A stretch of 64,000 nucleotides of DNA from UBA1181 sp045600225 (GCA_045600225.1 JAZRXL010000004.1:3153-67152); one strand, 5' to 3'. Counted from the first letter of the stretch, positions 33,592 to 43,377 are shown. The notes: a model not told the origin generated them from the letters alone. Program-made: numbers and translations.

Positions 33592-34905
33592 TTAAAATAA
33601 TTGTTTGTCTAATGCTTGTAATGCAGTAATCTTATCTCTTGTGCGGATAAGGAAAGATATGTTGTGAGAACTTCCTCCGTAAGAAATCATACGGATTGGC
33701 ATCTCTTTCAATGCAGAAAGGATGTTGGCTTGGAATCCAATATTATCTGCAGGAAGATCTCCAATAACACTGATAATAGTCATGTCCTTGTGGATAGTTA
33801 CAGTTCCGAACTTCTTCAAATCATCCACAATCTCATCCAAATGTTTGTTGTTGTCGATTGTGATGGAAACTCCGATCTCGGAAGTTGTAATCATATCGAT
33901 AGGTGTTTTGTAACTCTCGAATATTTCAAATATTCTACGAAGGAATCCATGAGCAAACAACATTCTGCTCGACTTGATAAGAATTGCCGTAATGCCGTCT
34001 TTGGAAGCTACAGCCTCAATCTTGCCTGCTGCATAACTTGTAGAGATAAGAGTGCCTTTCTTGTCCTTTTGGTCAATATTTCTCAAACGCACTGGTACAT
34101 TAGCCAATTTCGCAGGTAAAATGCATGTTGGATGTATAATGCGAGTTAGGAAGTAGGACAACTCTGCTGCTTCGTCAAAACTTAGTTTCTCTACGGGTTT
34201 GGCACTTGAAACAATATTCGGATTGTTGTTGAAGATACCAATTGAGTCACTCCAAAACTCAATCTCTTCGGCTTGTATAGCAGATCCGATTAATGCAGCT
34301 GTGTAGTCGTTTCCTCCAAGTCCTAAGTGATCAACTTCGTTGTATGCGTTCTGACAAATAGCACCTTCTGTAATGAATAGGTTCTCTCCGCTTTGTTCTT
34401 CGAGAATTTGTGTTAACGCTTCCTTTATGTAGTTTACATCGGGTTCCTCATTCTTGTCTATCTTCATAAAAGATAGGGCAGAGATGTTGGAAGATTTTAC
34501 TCCCTTTGAGGTTAGATATTCGCACATTAAGTATGAACACAATTGACCTCCTTGTGCAATGATTCTTTTCTCTTCAAAAAGGGTAAATATGTCTTTTGAA
34601 TATTCTCTTATGGCATCAAACTTAGCAGTGATATTTTTCTTGATCTCTGCTTTTTTGTTGCTTGAGTCAAATAGGTCTTCAACCAATTGTATATATTTTT
34701 GCTCAAGGGAACTGATCAATTCTTTTGCACCATCTGGGTTCTTTTTGTACAAATAGTCTGCAATCTCCGCAAGTTCCTCTGTGGTTCCATCCATTGCGGA
34801 AAGAACAATGATTTTTTTGCCTTCTCCTTCGCTGAATAATTTTGCAACTTCTTGAAATTGTTTTGCAGTTGCTAATGCTGAACTTCCAAATTTAAGTACC
34901 TTCAT
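33592..34905 (-). CDS. lysC: Aspartate kinase
   Basis: The protein has 437 residues. It phosphorylates aspartate, the entry to lysine, threonine, methionine and diaminopimelate synthesis. The kinase domain opens MKVLKFGSSALATA, a variant of the usual KFGGTS, and contains GLGGNDYTAALIG and EFWSDSIGIFNNNP. Two ACT regulatory domains fill the C-terminus (about 290-437; DMITTSEIGVSITIDN and SVIGDL). Feedback control by lysine or threonine is likely from the ACT domains. It lies between purT (11 bp upstream) and lysA (14 bp downstream). Confidence 0.93.
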   Translation of the reverse strand: MKVLKFGSSALATAKQFQEVAKLFSEGEGKKIIVLSAMDGTTEELAEIADYLYKKNPDGAKELISSLEQKYIQLVEDLFDSSNKKAEIKKNITAKFDAIREYSKDIFTLFEEKRIIAQGGQLCSYLMCEYLTSKGVKSSNISALSFMKIDKNEEPDVNYIKEALTQILEEQSGENLFITEGAICQNAYNEVDHLGLGGNDYTAALIGSAIQAEEIEFWSDSIGIFNNNPNIVSSAKPVEKLSFDEAAELSYFLTRIIHPTCILPAKLANVPVRLRNIDQKDKKGTLISTSYAAGKIEAVASKDGITAILIKSSRMLFAHGFLRRIFEIFESYKTPIDMITTSEIGVSITIDNNKHLDEIVDDLKKFGTVTIHKDMTIISVIGDLPADNIGFQANILSALKEMPIRMISYGGSSHNISFLIRTRDKITALQALDKQLF

Positions 34906-34916
34906 ATATAATCCTC

Positions 34917-36098
34917 CTAAATCTCAACTTTTAGTGCATTGTACATTTTGTTGACTTTCTCTTTCGCTTCATCAACAGAAGCACCTCTTGCTAACAATAC
35001 TGCCATTCTTCTGTGGTCACGTACGTCTGGTTTCCCAAATATGCGGATTTGAGTGTCAGGCATTGCAAGTACCTCTTCCAAATTTGCAAATGACACATTG
35101 TCACTGTCTCCACGAACTACAACTGCTTTTGATGCAGAAGGTCCGTGAAATGCAATGTTCGGAATAGGTAATCCCAATATTGCTCTTACGTGCAATGCAA
35201 ATTCGGATAAATCTTGCGAAATCATTGTAACCATACCTGTGTCGTGAGGACGAGGTGATACTTCACTGAAAATAACATCGTCGCCTTTGATGAACATCTC
35301 AACGCCAAAGATTCCTCTTCCACCAAGTGCATCGGTAACTTTTTTCGCAATATCTTGTGCCTTTCCCAAAGCGGTTGTGCTCATTGGTTGAGGCTGCCAA
35401 GATTCTTGGTAGTCTCCATCTTTTTGCCAGTGTCCGATTGGATTTAGGAAACTAGTTCCGTCTTTGTGGCGTACTGTCATCAGTGTGATTTCATAATCGA
35501 AATCTACAAAACCTTCAACAATGACTTTGCATGCACCAACGCGACCGCCCTCTTGGGAAATCTTCCAAGAGTTGTCAATGTCGGCTTCTGATTTCACTAC
35601 GCTCTGTCCATGACCAGAAGAACTCATGATTGGTTTCACTACGCAAGGAATTCCTATTGCCTTCACCGCCTCTTTGTATTCTTCGTATGTGGAGGCGAAA
35701 CGGTAAGGAGAGGTTTTCACACCTAACTCCTCTGCTGCCAATCTTCTGATACCTTCACGGTTCATGGTTAGGTATGTAGCATTAGCTGTAGGAATGACAT
35801 TGTACCCTCCTTTCTCTAGGTCAACAAGGGTGGAAGTGGCGATTGCTTCTATTTCTGGAATAATGTAGTCGGGTTTCTCTTCGTTGATGATCTTACGAAG
35901 TTTCTCTCCGTCTAACATTGACAATACATATGATTTGTGTGCTACCTGCATTGCTGGTGCGTTTTCGTATTTGTCTAATGCGACAACTTCGATGCCAAGT
36001 CGTTGTAGCTCGATGGCAACCTCTTTCCCTAATTCTCCAGAACCGCATAAAAGGGCTTTCTTCCCTCCTTGTTTGAATACTGTGCCAAATTTTGTCAT
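34917..36098 (-). CDS. purT: Formate-dependent phosphoribosylglycinamide formyltransferase
   Basis: The protein has 393 residues of the ATP-grasp superfamily. PurT makes formyl-GAR from GAR, formate and ATP, a folate-independent step of purine synthesis. The N-terminal nucleotide-binding segment LLCGSGELGKEVAIELQRLG, the phosphate/substrate block EIEAIATSTL, the ATP-grasp core CVVKPIMSSSGHGQSVV, and the metal-binding FSEVSPRPHDTGMVT are all visible. It is the first gene of the five-gene minus-strand run to mazG and carries a promoter-like TATTTTTG upstream. Confidence 0.96.
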   Translation of the reverse strand: MTKFGTVFKQGGKKALLCGSGELGKEVAIELQRLGIEVVALDKYENAPAMQVAHKSYVLSMLDGEKLRKIINEEKPDYIIPEIEAIATSTLVDLEKGGYNVIPTANATYLTMNREGIRRLAAEELGVKTSPYRFASTYEEYKEAVKAIGIPCVVKPIMSSSGHGQSVVKSEADIDNSWKISQEGGRVGACKVIVEGFVDFDYEITLMTVRHKDGTSFLNPIGHWQKDGDYQESWQPQPMSTTALGKAQDIAKKVTDALGGRGIFGVEMFIKGDDVIFSEVSPRPHDTGMVTMISQDLSEFALHVRAILGLPIPNIAFHGPSASKAVVVRGDSDNVSFANLEEVLAMPDTQIRIFGKPDVRDHRRMAVLLARGASVDEAKEKVNKMYNALKVEI

Positions 36099-36150
36099 AT
36101 CCTCTTTGTCGTTATATTCTACATTGTTTGTTTGTAAATTCTCTAGTTCC

Positions 36151-36158
36151 CAAAAATA
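36151..36158 (-). promoter_or_regulatory. Possible promoter of the purT-lysC-lysA-GT2-mazG run
   Basis: TATTTTTG read on the minus strand matches the Bacteroidota -7 box TAnnTTTG and lies 52 nt before the purT ATG. The -33 region is T-rich without an exact TTTG. Confidence 0.45.
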
Positions 36159-36206
36159 AAAATTTGTTTTCTCTTTTCATAAAAAATAGACTGGGAATTA
36201 TTGACA

Positions 36207-38006
36207 TTATTCATCGGATAAAGTCACCAATAGATCTCTGTATGAATTGAATATTTTAGATTTGGAAACGTAACCTACATATTTTTCTTTTTCGTCGTAA
36301 ACGGGAAGGTTCCACGCTTTCGTTTTTTCGAACTGATACATTACCTTCTCCATAGAGTCGTTTAGAGAGACGAATGCAGGAGGCGATACCATCAGGTCAG
36401 ATACTTTGAAACGGTCGTAAAGTTCTGGACGGAACATGATGTTTCGAATCTCGTCCAAACTGATAACTCCAATCATTCTTCTTCTGGAATCGAGTACGGG
36501 AAATATGTTTCTGTTCGATTTGGCTACTACTTTGATGATGTCACCTAGGTGCATGTTGGGTCGCAAGGTTTGCAAATCGGTTTCGATAACATTCTCGGTC
36601 TTCAATAGCGTTAGAATGTTCTTGTCTGTATTGTGTGTCAACAACTCTCCCTTCTTTGCCAAACGCATAGCGTACAAACTATGTGGCTCGAAAGCCAAAA
36701 TGGTGATATAGGAAATGGTTGATGTGACGATCAATCCCAAGAATAGTCCGTATCCTCCCGTCAGTTCTGCGATGAGGAAGGCACCTGTCAAAGGTGCGTG
36801 CATAACGCCAGCCATAACGCCAGCCATGCCTGCCAAAGCATAGTTTTTCTCTATAAGGTCAAACCCAAAGGCTTGAAAGTGATTCAGCACGAAAGCCATA
36901 AAGTAACCTGTAAGACAACCCATATACAAACTTGGTGCGAAGATACCTCCTGTTCCTCCACTTCCATTTGTGGCTGCAGATGCGAAGATTTTAAAGAACA
37001 TAATCAACACCATAAACAGAGACATCATCGCAAAATTGTTTCTGAAATTGTAGAAGACGCTGTTTTGTGTGATGGCTTGCACATCTCCATTCAGCAAGTA
37101 GGTGATGGTGTCGTATCCTTCTCCATATAGCGGTGGAATAAAGAAAATAAGTATGCTAAGCATGATTCCACCAACGATGAGTTTTGCTTTGGGATCTTTT
37201 ATGTCCCTGAAAAACTCCTCCAGTTTATTCATTCCTCTCGTAAAGTAGAGGGATACGAATCCGCAGATTAATCCTAACAGAATGTAGAATGGGATTTTTT
37301 CCATCCTTAGGGGTCCGTTGAGGGTGAAATCGAACATGAAGTCGGATCCAGAGAAGAAATATGTGAACGCACAAGCGGTAGATGCGGAGATAAGCAATGG
37401 GACAATTGATGCCATCGTCAAATCGAGCATTAAAACCTCCAATGTGAAAACGACTCCTGCAATAGGTGCTTTAAAGATTCCTGCGACAGCTCCTGCTGCA
37501 CCACATCCCACCAGAAGCATCAGATTCTTCTGTTCCATGCGGAAAAGGTGTCCCAAGTTCGATCCAATAGCGGAGCCTGTAAGTACGATAGGGGCCTCGG
37601 CTCCTACCGATCCTCCAAATCCAATGGTAAGTGAGCTGGCAATGATAGAGGACCACATATTATGCTTCTTTATCCTAGCTTTCTTTTGAGAAATGGCAAA
37701 CATGATTTTAGTGACTCCGTGACTGATGTCGTCCTTGACGAAGTGTCTTACATAAAAGCTGGCAAGAGCTACGCCCATGATAGGGGTAGCCAAATATAGA
37801 AAGTTCAAATCACCCTCGGCGAAGTGGCTGTTGACTAATTCGTGCAGAAAGTCAATGAGAGCCTTTAAAACGAAAGCAGCGATAGCACAGAACAAACCCA
37901 CTAAGAAACTGAGTATCATTACGAAATGCTTCTCGCTTATTTTCTTTTCCTTCCATAGGAGAAATTTGAAGAAAAGCGCTTGTATTTTGTTGAAATATTC
38001 TTCCAT
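36207..38006 (-). CDS. ClC-family chloride channel/exchanger with CBS domains
   Basis: The protein has 599 residues. A ClC membrane domain (about 25-440) holds GGSVGAEAPIVLTGSAIG, including the gating glutamate of the G-x-E-x-P motif, VGCGAAGAVAGIFKAPIAGVVF, and GGTGGIFAPSLYMG. A C-terminal pair of CBS domains follows (about 455-595; MIGVISLDEIR and YVGYVSKSKIF), which in the family sense nucleotides. It probably exchanges chloride (or another anion) and protons across the inner membrane. It is divergent from recJ across a 191-bp spacer and separated from purT by 108 bp. Confidence 0.93.
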   Translation of the reverse strand: MEEYFNKIQALFFKFLLWKEKKISEKHFVMILSFLVGLFCAIAAFVLKALIDFLHELVNSHFAEGDLNFLYLATPIMGVALASFYVRHFVKDDISHGVTKIMFAISQKKARIKKHNMWSSIIASSLTIGFGGSVGAEAPIVLTGSAIGSNLGHLFRMEQKNLMLLVGCGAAGAVAGIFKAPIAGVVFTLEVLMLDLTMASIVPLLISASTACAFTYFFSGSDFMFDFTLNGPLRMEKIPFYILLGLICGFVSLYFTRGMNKLEEFFRDIKDPKAKLIVGGIMLSILIFFIPPLYGEGYDTITYLLNGDVQAITQNSVFYNFRNNFAMMSLFMVLIMFFKIFASAATNGSGGTGGIFAPSLYMGCLTGYFMAFVLNHFQAFGFDLIEKNYALAGMAGVMAGVMHAPLTGAFLIAELTGGYGLFLGLIVTSTISYITILAFEPHSLYAMRLAKKGELLTHNTDKNILTLLKTENVIETDLQTLRPNMHLGDIIKVVAKSNRNIFPVLDSRRRMIGVISLDEIRNIMFRPELYDRFKVSDLMVSPPAFVSLNDSMEKVMYQFEKTKAWNLPVYDEKEKYVGYVSKSKIFNSYRDLLVTLSDE

Positions 38007-38197
38007 CTTTTTCTGCTATATTCATTCAAATACGAAAGTGCGAATTTACAATAAAAATATTTTATAAGGGTGCATTTTAATTTTTTTTTGCTTTTTGTTA
38101 TAAGCGTAATTTTAATTTTTGTATCTTTACAAGTTGCAAGTGTTTTGCGGTGTTGTAAACACTTCTTGATAGGAAAAAAATAAATAAAGAATATATA

Positions 38198-39922
38198 ATG
38201 GTTAATAGATGGAATTATGTTCCTCTAACGGCCGAACAAGAAGAGCAGAAGAGAAAACTATCCGAGGATTTGGGTATTAGTCCTATTTTGTGCCAATTGT
38301 TAGTCCAAAGAGGAATAAAGGATTTTGAACAAGCAAAAAGTTTTTTCCGTCCCCAATTGACCGACCTTCATGATCCATTCTTAATGAATGACATGCAGAA
38401 AGCGGTAGACCGTCTTAACCAAGCTCTTCGTGATAAGAAGCAGAAAATATTGGTCTATGGGGACTATGATGTGGATGGTATAACAGCGGTTGCGTTGGTA
38501 TACAAGTTTTTAACAAATAACTACGCGAATGTAGATTTTTACATTCCGGATCGTTATACGGAAGGTTATGGAATCTCCATAAAGGGTATTGATTATGCTG
38601 TGGAGAACAACATAAACCTTGTCATTGCTTTGGACTGCGGAATCAAAGCCGTTGAAAAAGTGGCGTATGCGAAAGAGAAGGGTGTGGATTTCATTATTTG
38701 TGATCACCACACTCCAGAGGATGTGTTGCCAGATGCAGTGGCGGTGTTGGACCCTAAAAGATTGGATTCTACATATCCTGATTCCAATTTATCGGGATGT
38801 GGTGTCGGTTTCAAATTGATGCAGGCATTTGCTATGAGTAATGGTATTGATTTCAAAAATCTGATACCTTTGTTTGATCTTTTGGCCGTAAGTATTGCTT
38901 CTGACATTGTTCCGATAAATGGCGAAAATAGAATATTGTCCTACTACGGATTGAAACAATTGAACTCTAATCCAAGTCTTGGAATGAAGAGTATCATTGA
39001 TGTTTGTGGATTGACGGGAAAGGAGATCACAATCAGTGATATTGTTTTCAAAATTGGTCCTAGATTAAATGCTTCTGGTCGTTTGCAATCGGCAACAGAG
39101 GCAGTGGAACTATTGATATCCAAGGATTTGGCAAAGGCTAAAGAGAAAAGTAATTGCATTGACCAATGCAACAAGGAACGCAAAGACTTGGATAAGAGCA
39201 CAACGGATGAGGCTAATCGAGAGTTGGAATCTGTCGAGGGCGTTGAAAATAATGCTTCTATTGTAATATACAATCCAACTTGGCACAAGGGTGTTATCGG
39301 TATTGTGGCATCAAGGTTGACAGAGAAATATTATAAACCTACCATTGTCCTGACTCGTTCCAATGGCTTCGCTACTGGTTCCGGAAGATCCGTGCAAGGT
39401 TTTGATGTGTATAAGGCAATAGAGTCTTGTCGAGATTTGTTGGAGAACTTCGGAGGGCATACTTATGCTGTCGGCTTGACCATGAAAGAGGAAAATGTTG
39501 AGGAGTTTCAACGCAGATTCGAGAAATATGTTTCTGAAAACATCTCGCAAGAGCAATGCTTGCCTCAGATTGACATTGATGCGTATATCGATTTTAAAGA
39601 GATTACACCTAAATTTTTCCGATTGTTGAAGGAGTTTAATCCATTCGGTCCGGAGAATATGAAGCCTGTGTTTGTGACCCGTCGTACATTCGATTATGGT
39701 ACGAGCCGTTTGGTCGGTAAGGAGCAGGAGCATCTGAAGTTGGAATTGATCGATTCTAAATCAGAATGTATTATGAATGGAATAGCTTTCGGACAATCTG
39801 AATTCAATGATTACATTAAAGCTTTAAACCCAGTTGATATTTGTTATACGATTGAGGAGAATACTTTCAACGGAAATACAACTATTCAATTGATGATTAA
39901 AGATATTAAGAAGAGTGAATGA
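38198..39922 (+). CDS. recJ: Single-stranded-DNA-specific exonuclease RecJ
   Basis: The protein has 574 residues. It degrades single-stranded DNA 5' to 3' in recombination and base-excision repair. The DHH phosphoesterase motifs are clear: DYDVDG (89-94), LDCG (145-148), DHH (169-171), GCGVGFKLMQ. The DHHA1 block with SGRSVQGFDVYKAI and NFGGHTYAVGL follows, then the C-terminal OB-type domain. A weak promoter-like TATCTTTAC lies at 38122-38130. The stop overlaps the recQ start by 4 bp (ATGA), so recJ and recQ, partners in the RecF pathway, are translationally coupled. Confidence 0.97.
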   Translation: MVNRWNYVPLTAEQEEQKRKLSEDLGISPILCQLLVQRGIKDFEQAKSFFRPQLTDLHDPFLMNDMQKAVDRLNQALRDKKQKILVYGDYDVDGITAVALVYKFLTNNYANVDFYIPDRYTEGYGISIKGIDYAVENNINLVIALDCGIKAVEKVAYAKEKGVDFIICDHHTPEDVLPDAVAVLDPKRLDSTYPDSNLSGCGVGFKLMQAFAMSNGIDFKNLIPLFDLLAVSIASDIVPINGENRILSYYGLKQLNSNPSLGMKSIIDVCGLTGKEITISDIVFKIGPRLNASGRLQSATEAVELLISKDLAKAKEKSNCIDQCNKERKDLDKSTTDEANRELESVEGVENNASIVIYNPTWHKGVIGIVASRLTEKYYKPTIVLTRSNGFATGSGRSVQGFDVYKAIESCRDLLENFGGHTYAVGLTMKEENVEEFQRRFEKYVSENISQEQCLPQIDIDAYIDFKEITPKFFRLLKEFNPFGPENMKPVFVTRRTFDYGTSRLVGKEQEHLKLELIDSKSECIMNGIAFGQSEFNDYIKALNPVDICYTIEENTFNGNTTIQLMIKDIKKSE

Positions 39923-41844
39923 CAGATAGAGAGAAATATCGTTCTGTTTTAAAAAAATATTGGGGGTACGATTCTTTTAGGCCTTTGCAGGAAGATATAG
40001 TCGATGCTGCATATAAAGGTTCTGATGTATTAGGATTGATGCCTACCGGTGGAGGAAAAAGTATTACCTTTCAAGTGCCCGCCTTATGTAAGGAGGGCAC
40101 TTGTTTGGTTGTAACCCCTCTTATTGCGTTGATGAAAGATCAAGTTGACAATCTGAGGAATAAGGGAGTGCGTGCGATGACTGTCTACTCGGGTATGTCC
40201 CACAATGAAATCCTCCAAGCCTATGACAATTGCATTTTAGGTGATTATAAGTTTCTTTACATCTCTCCAGAACGCCTGTCTACCGAGTTGTTCTTAGATA
40301 AGGTGAGGAGAATGAATGTATCACTTCTTGTTGTGGATGAGTCTCATTGCATCTCTCAATGGGGATATGATTTTAGACCTCAGTACCTTAAAATCGCGGA
40401 AATTCGAGACGTTTTGCCTGATGATGTGGCGGTAATAGCATTGACTGCGACTGCGACTCCAGATGTGGTTGAGGATATACAAAACCAGTTGAGGTTCCGA
40501 AAGCATTTGGTTTATAAAAAGAGCTTTGCTCGTAAGAATATCGCATATGTGGTAAGGAAGACTGATGATAAGATGGGTCAGATGCTTCATATACTGAACT
40601 CTGTTCCAGGTACTTCTATTGTATATGTGCGTAACCGTAAGAAGACCAAGGAGGTTGCGGATCTGCTCCGCAATGAGGGTTTTACTGCAGATCATTTTCA
40701 TGCTGGACTTTCTCAGGAATCAAAAGATAAAAAACAAGAGGATTGGAAAAAAGGTGAGTGTAGGGTAATAGTGGCAACCAATGCATTTGGTATGGGTATC
40801 GATAAACCGGATGTCCGAACGGTTATCCATTTGGATATTCCTGATACATTGGAAGCATATTTTCAAGAGGCTGGTCGTGCCGGTAGGGACGAAAAGAAGG
40901 CCTATGCCATTCTTTTGTATAACAAGTCAGATATTACAAAATTAAAGAAGAGGGTTGCTGACAGTTTCCCAGACAGGGACTTTATAATTAGTGTGTATCA
41001 TAAATTGGCATGCTACTATGAGATTGGAATTGATGAAGGAGCTGGTTTTATGCACGATTTTAATTTGGCAGATTTCTGTTCCGTTTTCAAGCTTCCTGTT
41101 ATGCAGGCGTTTAGTGCGTTGAAGATCTTACAACAGGCTGGTTATATTGAATTGACGGATGAACTGAACCAGTCTTCGCGACTGATGTTTGAGATGACAA
41201 AGGAAGAGTTGTATCGACAAAATTTAGATTTTGATCCTTTGTTGGATGACATTATCAAGATGCTATTGCGCACCTACACGGGTTTGTTCTCTGAATATTC
41301 AATGATAGATGAAAATCTATTAGCCAACAGATTGGATATAAGTCGTGATGAACTTTATCAGAGACTTGTCCTTCTTTCTAAATTGGGTGTTGTTAGTTAT
41401 GTGCCAGGGAAAAAGTCTCCATACATTATTTTTACAACTCGACGGGTAGATGATAAATATGTAAAGATAGGCCGGGATGTTTATGAAACACGATTGGAAC
41501 GTTTCCAAGAACGTATCCAGAAGGTGATTGCCTATGTACAGGATGAGGATCATTGCCGAAGCAGAATGCTCTTGCAGTATTTTGGAGAGAGCACTTCTGA
41601 ACCTTGTGGCGTGTGCGATTATTGTTTGGCTAAGCATGATACGGGAGTAACTAACAGGGAGTTTGAAAAGGTGAAAGGAGAGGTAATCGAGATAATTAAA
41701 TCTAAGAAGGTAATGTTGAAAGAGTTGCCTGCCATGCTTTCGTGTGAGGAGTCTCATGCTGTTGAAATCCTTCGTTTCTTGCAAGATGAGGGTGTGATAA
41801 AATTAGAAGAAGACGGCTTTTGGAGTAGTGCGGAAAATTGTTAA
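39919..41844 (+). CDS. recQ: ATP-dependent DNA helicase RecQ
   Basis: The protein has 641 residues. It unwinds DNA 3' to 5'; with RecJ it processes ends for RecF-pathway recombination. Walker A is MPTGGGKSITFQ (41-52), and the DEAH-like box is DESHCISQWGYDFRP. The helicase C-terminal motif GMGIDKPDVRTVIH and QEAGRAGRD follow. The RecQ zinc site is visible as C-R-S-R-M and EPCGVCDYC, then a winged-helix domain. A C-terminal helical wHTH-like segment (LKELPAMLSCEESHAVEILRFL) is present; the usual HRDC domain is not obvious. Confidence 0.97.
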   Translation: MTDREKYRSVLKKYWGYDSFRPLQEDIVDAAYKGSDVLGLMPTGGGKSITFQVPALCKEGTCLVVTPLIALMKDQVDNLRNKGVRAMTVYSGMSHNEILQAYDNCILGDYKFLYISPERLSTELFLDKVRRMNVSLLVVDESHCISQWGYDFRPQYLKIAEIRDVLPDDVAVIALTATATPDVVEDIQNQLRFRKHLVYKKSFARKNIAYVVRKTDDKMGQMLHILNSVPGTSIVYVRNRKKTKEVADLLRNEGFTADHFHAGLSQESKDKKQEDWKKGECRVIVATNAFGMGIDKPDVRTVIHLDIPDTLEAYFQEAGRAGRDEKKAYAILLYNKSDITKLKKRVADSFPDRDFIISVYHKLACYYEIGIDEGAGFMHDFNLADFCSVFKLPVMQAFSALKILQQAGYIELTDELNQSSRLMFEMTKEELYRQNLDFDPLLDDIIKMLLRTYTGLFSEYSMIDENLLANRLDISRDELYQRLVLLSKLGVVSYVPGKKSPYIIFTTRRVDDKYVKIGRDVYETRLERFQERIQKVIAYVQDEDHCRSRMLLQYFGESTSEPCGVCDYCLAKHDTGVTNREFEKVKGEVIEIIKSKKVMLKELPAMLSCEESHAVEILRFLQDEGVIKLEEDGFWSSAENC

Positions 41845-41887
41845 TAAAATGTTGAAAAGAGTGTTTGTAAGTGTTGTTTGACATCTC

Positions 41888-41919
41888 TTTGTAATGCTCA
41901 GCTTTTAGTTTAAATTTGC
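41888..41919 (+). promoter_or_regulatory. Promoter of the HU-CCDC81/SPOR gene
   Basis: TTTG (41888-41891) and TAAATTTGC (41911-41919) match the -33 and -7 boxes exactly with a 19-nt spacer. Transcription would begin near 41925, which excludes an alternative TTG start at 41916 and supports the ATG at 41964. Confidence 0.75.
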
Positions 41920-41963
41920 TGAAATATTTTCGAGAAGAATTTGATATAAATAAAAAAGAGGTA

Positions 41964-42875
41964 ATGCAAGAACTTTTTGAACTTATATATGGCTTGTTGG
42001 GTAAGCATACGTGTGTGATTATCCCCAATTTTGGTGGTTTCGTCGTGAATGAGAAAGGGGCTACGCGATGCGAGGAGAATGATAGTTTCTTGCCTCCTAT
42101 GAAGGAGATCATTTTCAATCAACTATTGGTTCATAATGATGGATTGTTGGTACAGGAATTGATGAAGAGAAGAGGTGTTTCATTCGAAGAGGCTGAGAGT
42201 TTGATATCCTCTTGGGTGAAAGGTCTAAAGGAGCAGCTGCAATCTCGTCAAATGGTTGAAGTCTCAGATTGGGGAACATTCTCTATTCAATCGAATACGC
42301 TTGTGTTTGTTCAAAAGAAGTTCTTTTTAACAGATGAAGATTCTTTTGGTTTAGGTGAATTTTATTTCCCTAAATTGACTATTGATTCTTTCCAGGAAGA
42401 AAAGAGTTTAGAACACAAGGAGAACACTACCTCAATACGTCCATTCTTGATTGGAACAGTGGCTGCTGTAGCTTGCTTGATGATGTTCCATCCTCTTCAA
42501 ACTGAGATGAACTCGGATGCGTTTTTGCACCAATCATCATTAATGATGGCCAATCTACGCACTGAGGTCGTTAATAAAGATAAAACCATTGATGTTTTGC
42601 AAACTGAGTTGGATTCTTACAAAAAAGCTCCTGTTGGTTTCTATTTGATTTTGGGCGATTTCGATTCAGAAAGTAAGGCACGTCAATTCGTAATGGATAA
42701 CGATTTAGAATCTGTTGAGTCGTTGCAAATCATCTCTATTGATCAAAGGTCTTATGTCTCTGTGGCATCTTCTATGACTAAAGAAGATTTGCTAGATCAA
42801 AAGGAGAATATGGATATTCAGTCGTTCGATAAGGATAAGACATACATTTTGTCTGTCGCAAAAATGGGAAATTAA
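41964..42875 (+). CDS. HU-CCDC81-like and SPOR domain membrane protein
   Basis: The protein has 303 residues from the ATG at 41964; the upstream promoter rules out a longer form. Residues about 1-65 and 66-130 form two HU-like halves of the bacterial HU-CCDC81 type (CVIIPNFGGFVV and VSDWGTFSIQ). A transmembrane helix lies at about 159-175 (FLIGTVAAVACLMMF), then a coiled-coil-like stretch, and a SPOR domain (about 223-300; YLILGDFDSESKARQFV). SPOR domains bind denuded peptidoglycan at division sites, so the protein probably links a cytoplasmic HU-like module to the septal wall. The cytoplasmic domain's ligand is not established. A DMP19-family gene starts after a 1-bp gap. Confidence 0.82.
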   Translation: MQELFELIYGLLGKHTCVIIPNFGGFVVNEKGATRCEENDSFLPPMKEIIFNQLLVHNDGLLVQELMKRRGVSFEEAESLISSWVKGLKEQLQSRQMVEVSDWGTFSIQSNTLVFVQKKFFLTDEDSFGLGEFYFPKLTIDSFQEEKSLEHKENTTSIRPFLIGTVAAVACLMMFHPLQTEMNSDAFLHQSSLMMANLRTEVVNKDKTIDVLQTELDSYKKAPVGFYLILGDFDSESKARQFVMDNDLESVESLQIISIDQRSYVSVASSMTKEDLLDQKENMDIQSFDKDKTYILSVAKMGN

Positions 42876-42876
42876 A

Positions 42877-43377
42877 ATGGTTAAGGTTTTAGATACGGAT
42901 TTGCAAAAGGCTGCACAGACTGGTATTGATGAGTTTATTGCAGTGTTTACAGATGCATATTGGAAAGAGATAGGAGGTGAAATGACGGCAGAATCTATGT
43001 CGAAATTGAATGGACATCAAAACGCCTTGTTGGCTTATTCTATTTTTCGCAATGAGATGAATGATGGAGGTTTTGTCCAAATGATCCAGAATGGATATGG
43101 CGGATACTTCTTTGATAATCCATTTGCAAAAGCAATGCGTCTCTTCGGGGCAAAACCGTTGTCTAAGTTGGTATATGCAGCCAAGAAAATCTACGATGAA
43201 AATAAAAAAGAGTTAGAAAAAGAGACTACTGATGAGGAGTTCCTTTCTATGTATGTCGATTTTGAAGAGTTCGATGATTTGGAAGAAGAATTCTTTATGA
43301 TGGAAGAGGAAACAACTTCTGCCATTGCTCATTTCGTGGATGAGAATATCGAATTGTTTGCTGAAATAGTGAAGTAG
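42877..43377 (+). CDS. DMP19 / DUF4375 family protein, DNA-mimic candidate
   Basis: The protein has 166 residues. The helical core with GHQNALLAYSIFRNEMNDGGFVQMIQNGYGGYFF matches the DMP19 (DUF4375) family. The Neisseria DMP19 is a DNA-mimicking protein that sequesters a transcription factor. The C-terminal third is strongly acidic (FEEFDDLEEEFFMMEEE), in keeping with a DNA-like negative surface. The gene follows the HU-like/SPOR gene by 1 bp, so co-expression is nearly certain, and converges on a barrel gene 9 bp away. The DNA-mimic role here is inference from the family. Confidence 0.75.
   Translation: MVKVLDTDLQKAAQTGIDEFIAVFTDAYWKEIGGEMTAESMSKLNGHQNALLAYSIFRNEMNDGGFVQMIQNGYGGYFFDNPFAKAMRLFGAKPLSKLVYAAKKIYDENKKELEKETTDEEFLSMYVDFEEFDDLEEEFFMMEEETTSAIAHFVDENIELFAEIVK

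Noticed and set aside
41916..41963. TTG start giving a 16-residue extension of the HU-CCDC81/SPOR protein
   Set aside because: The TTG lies within the -7 box of a well-formed promoter, so it would be upstream of or at the transcription start.
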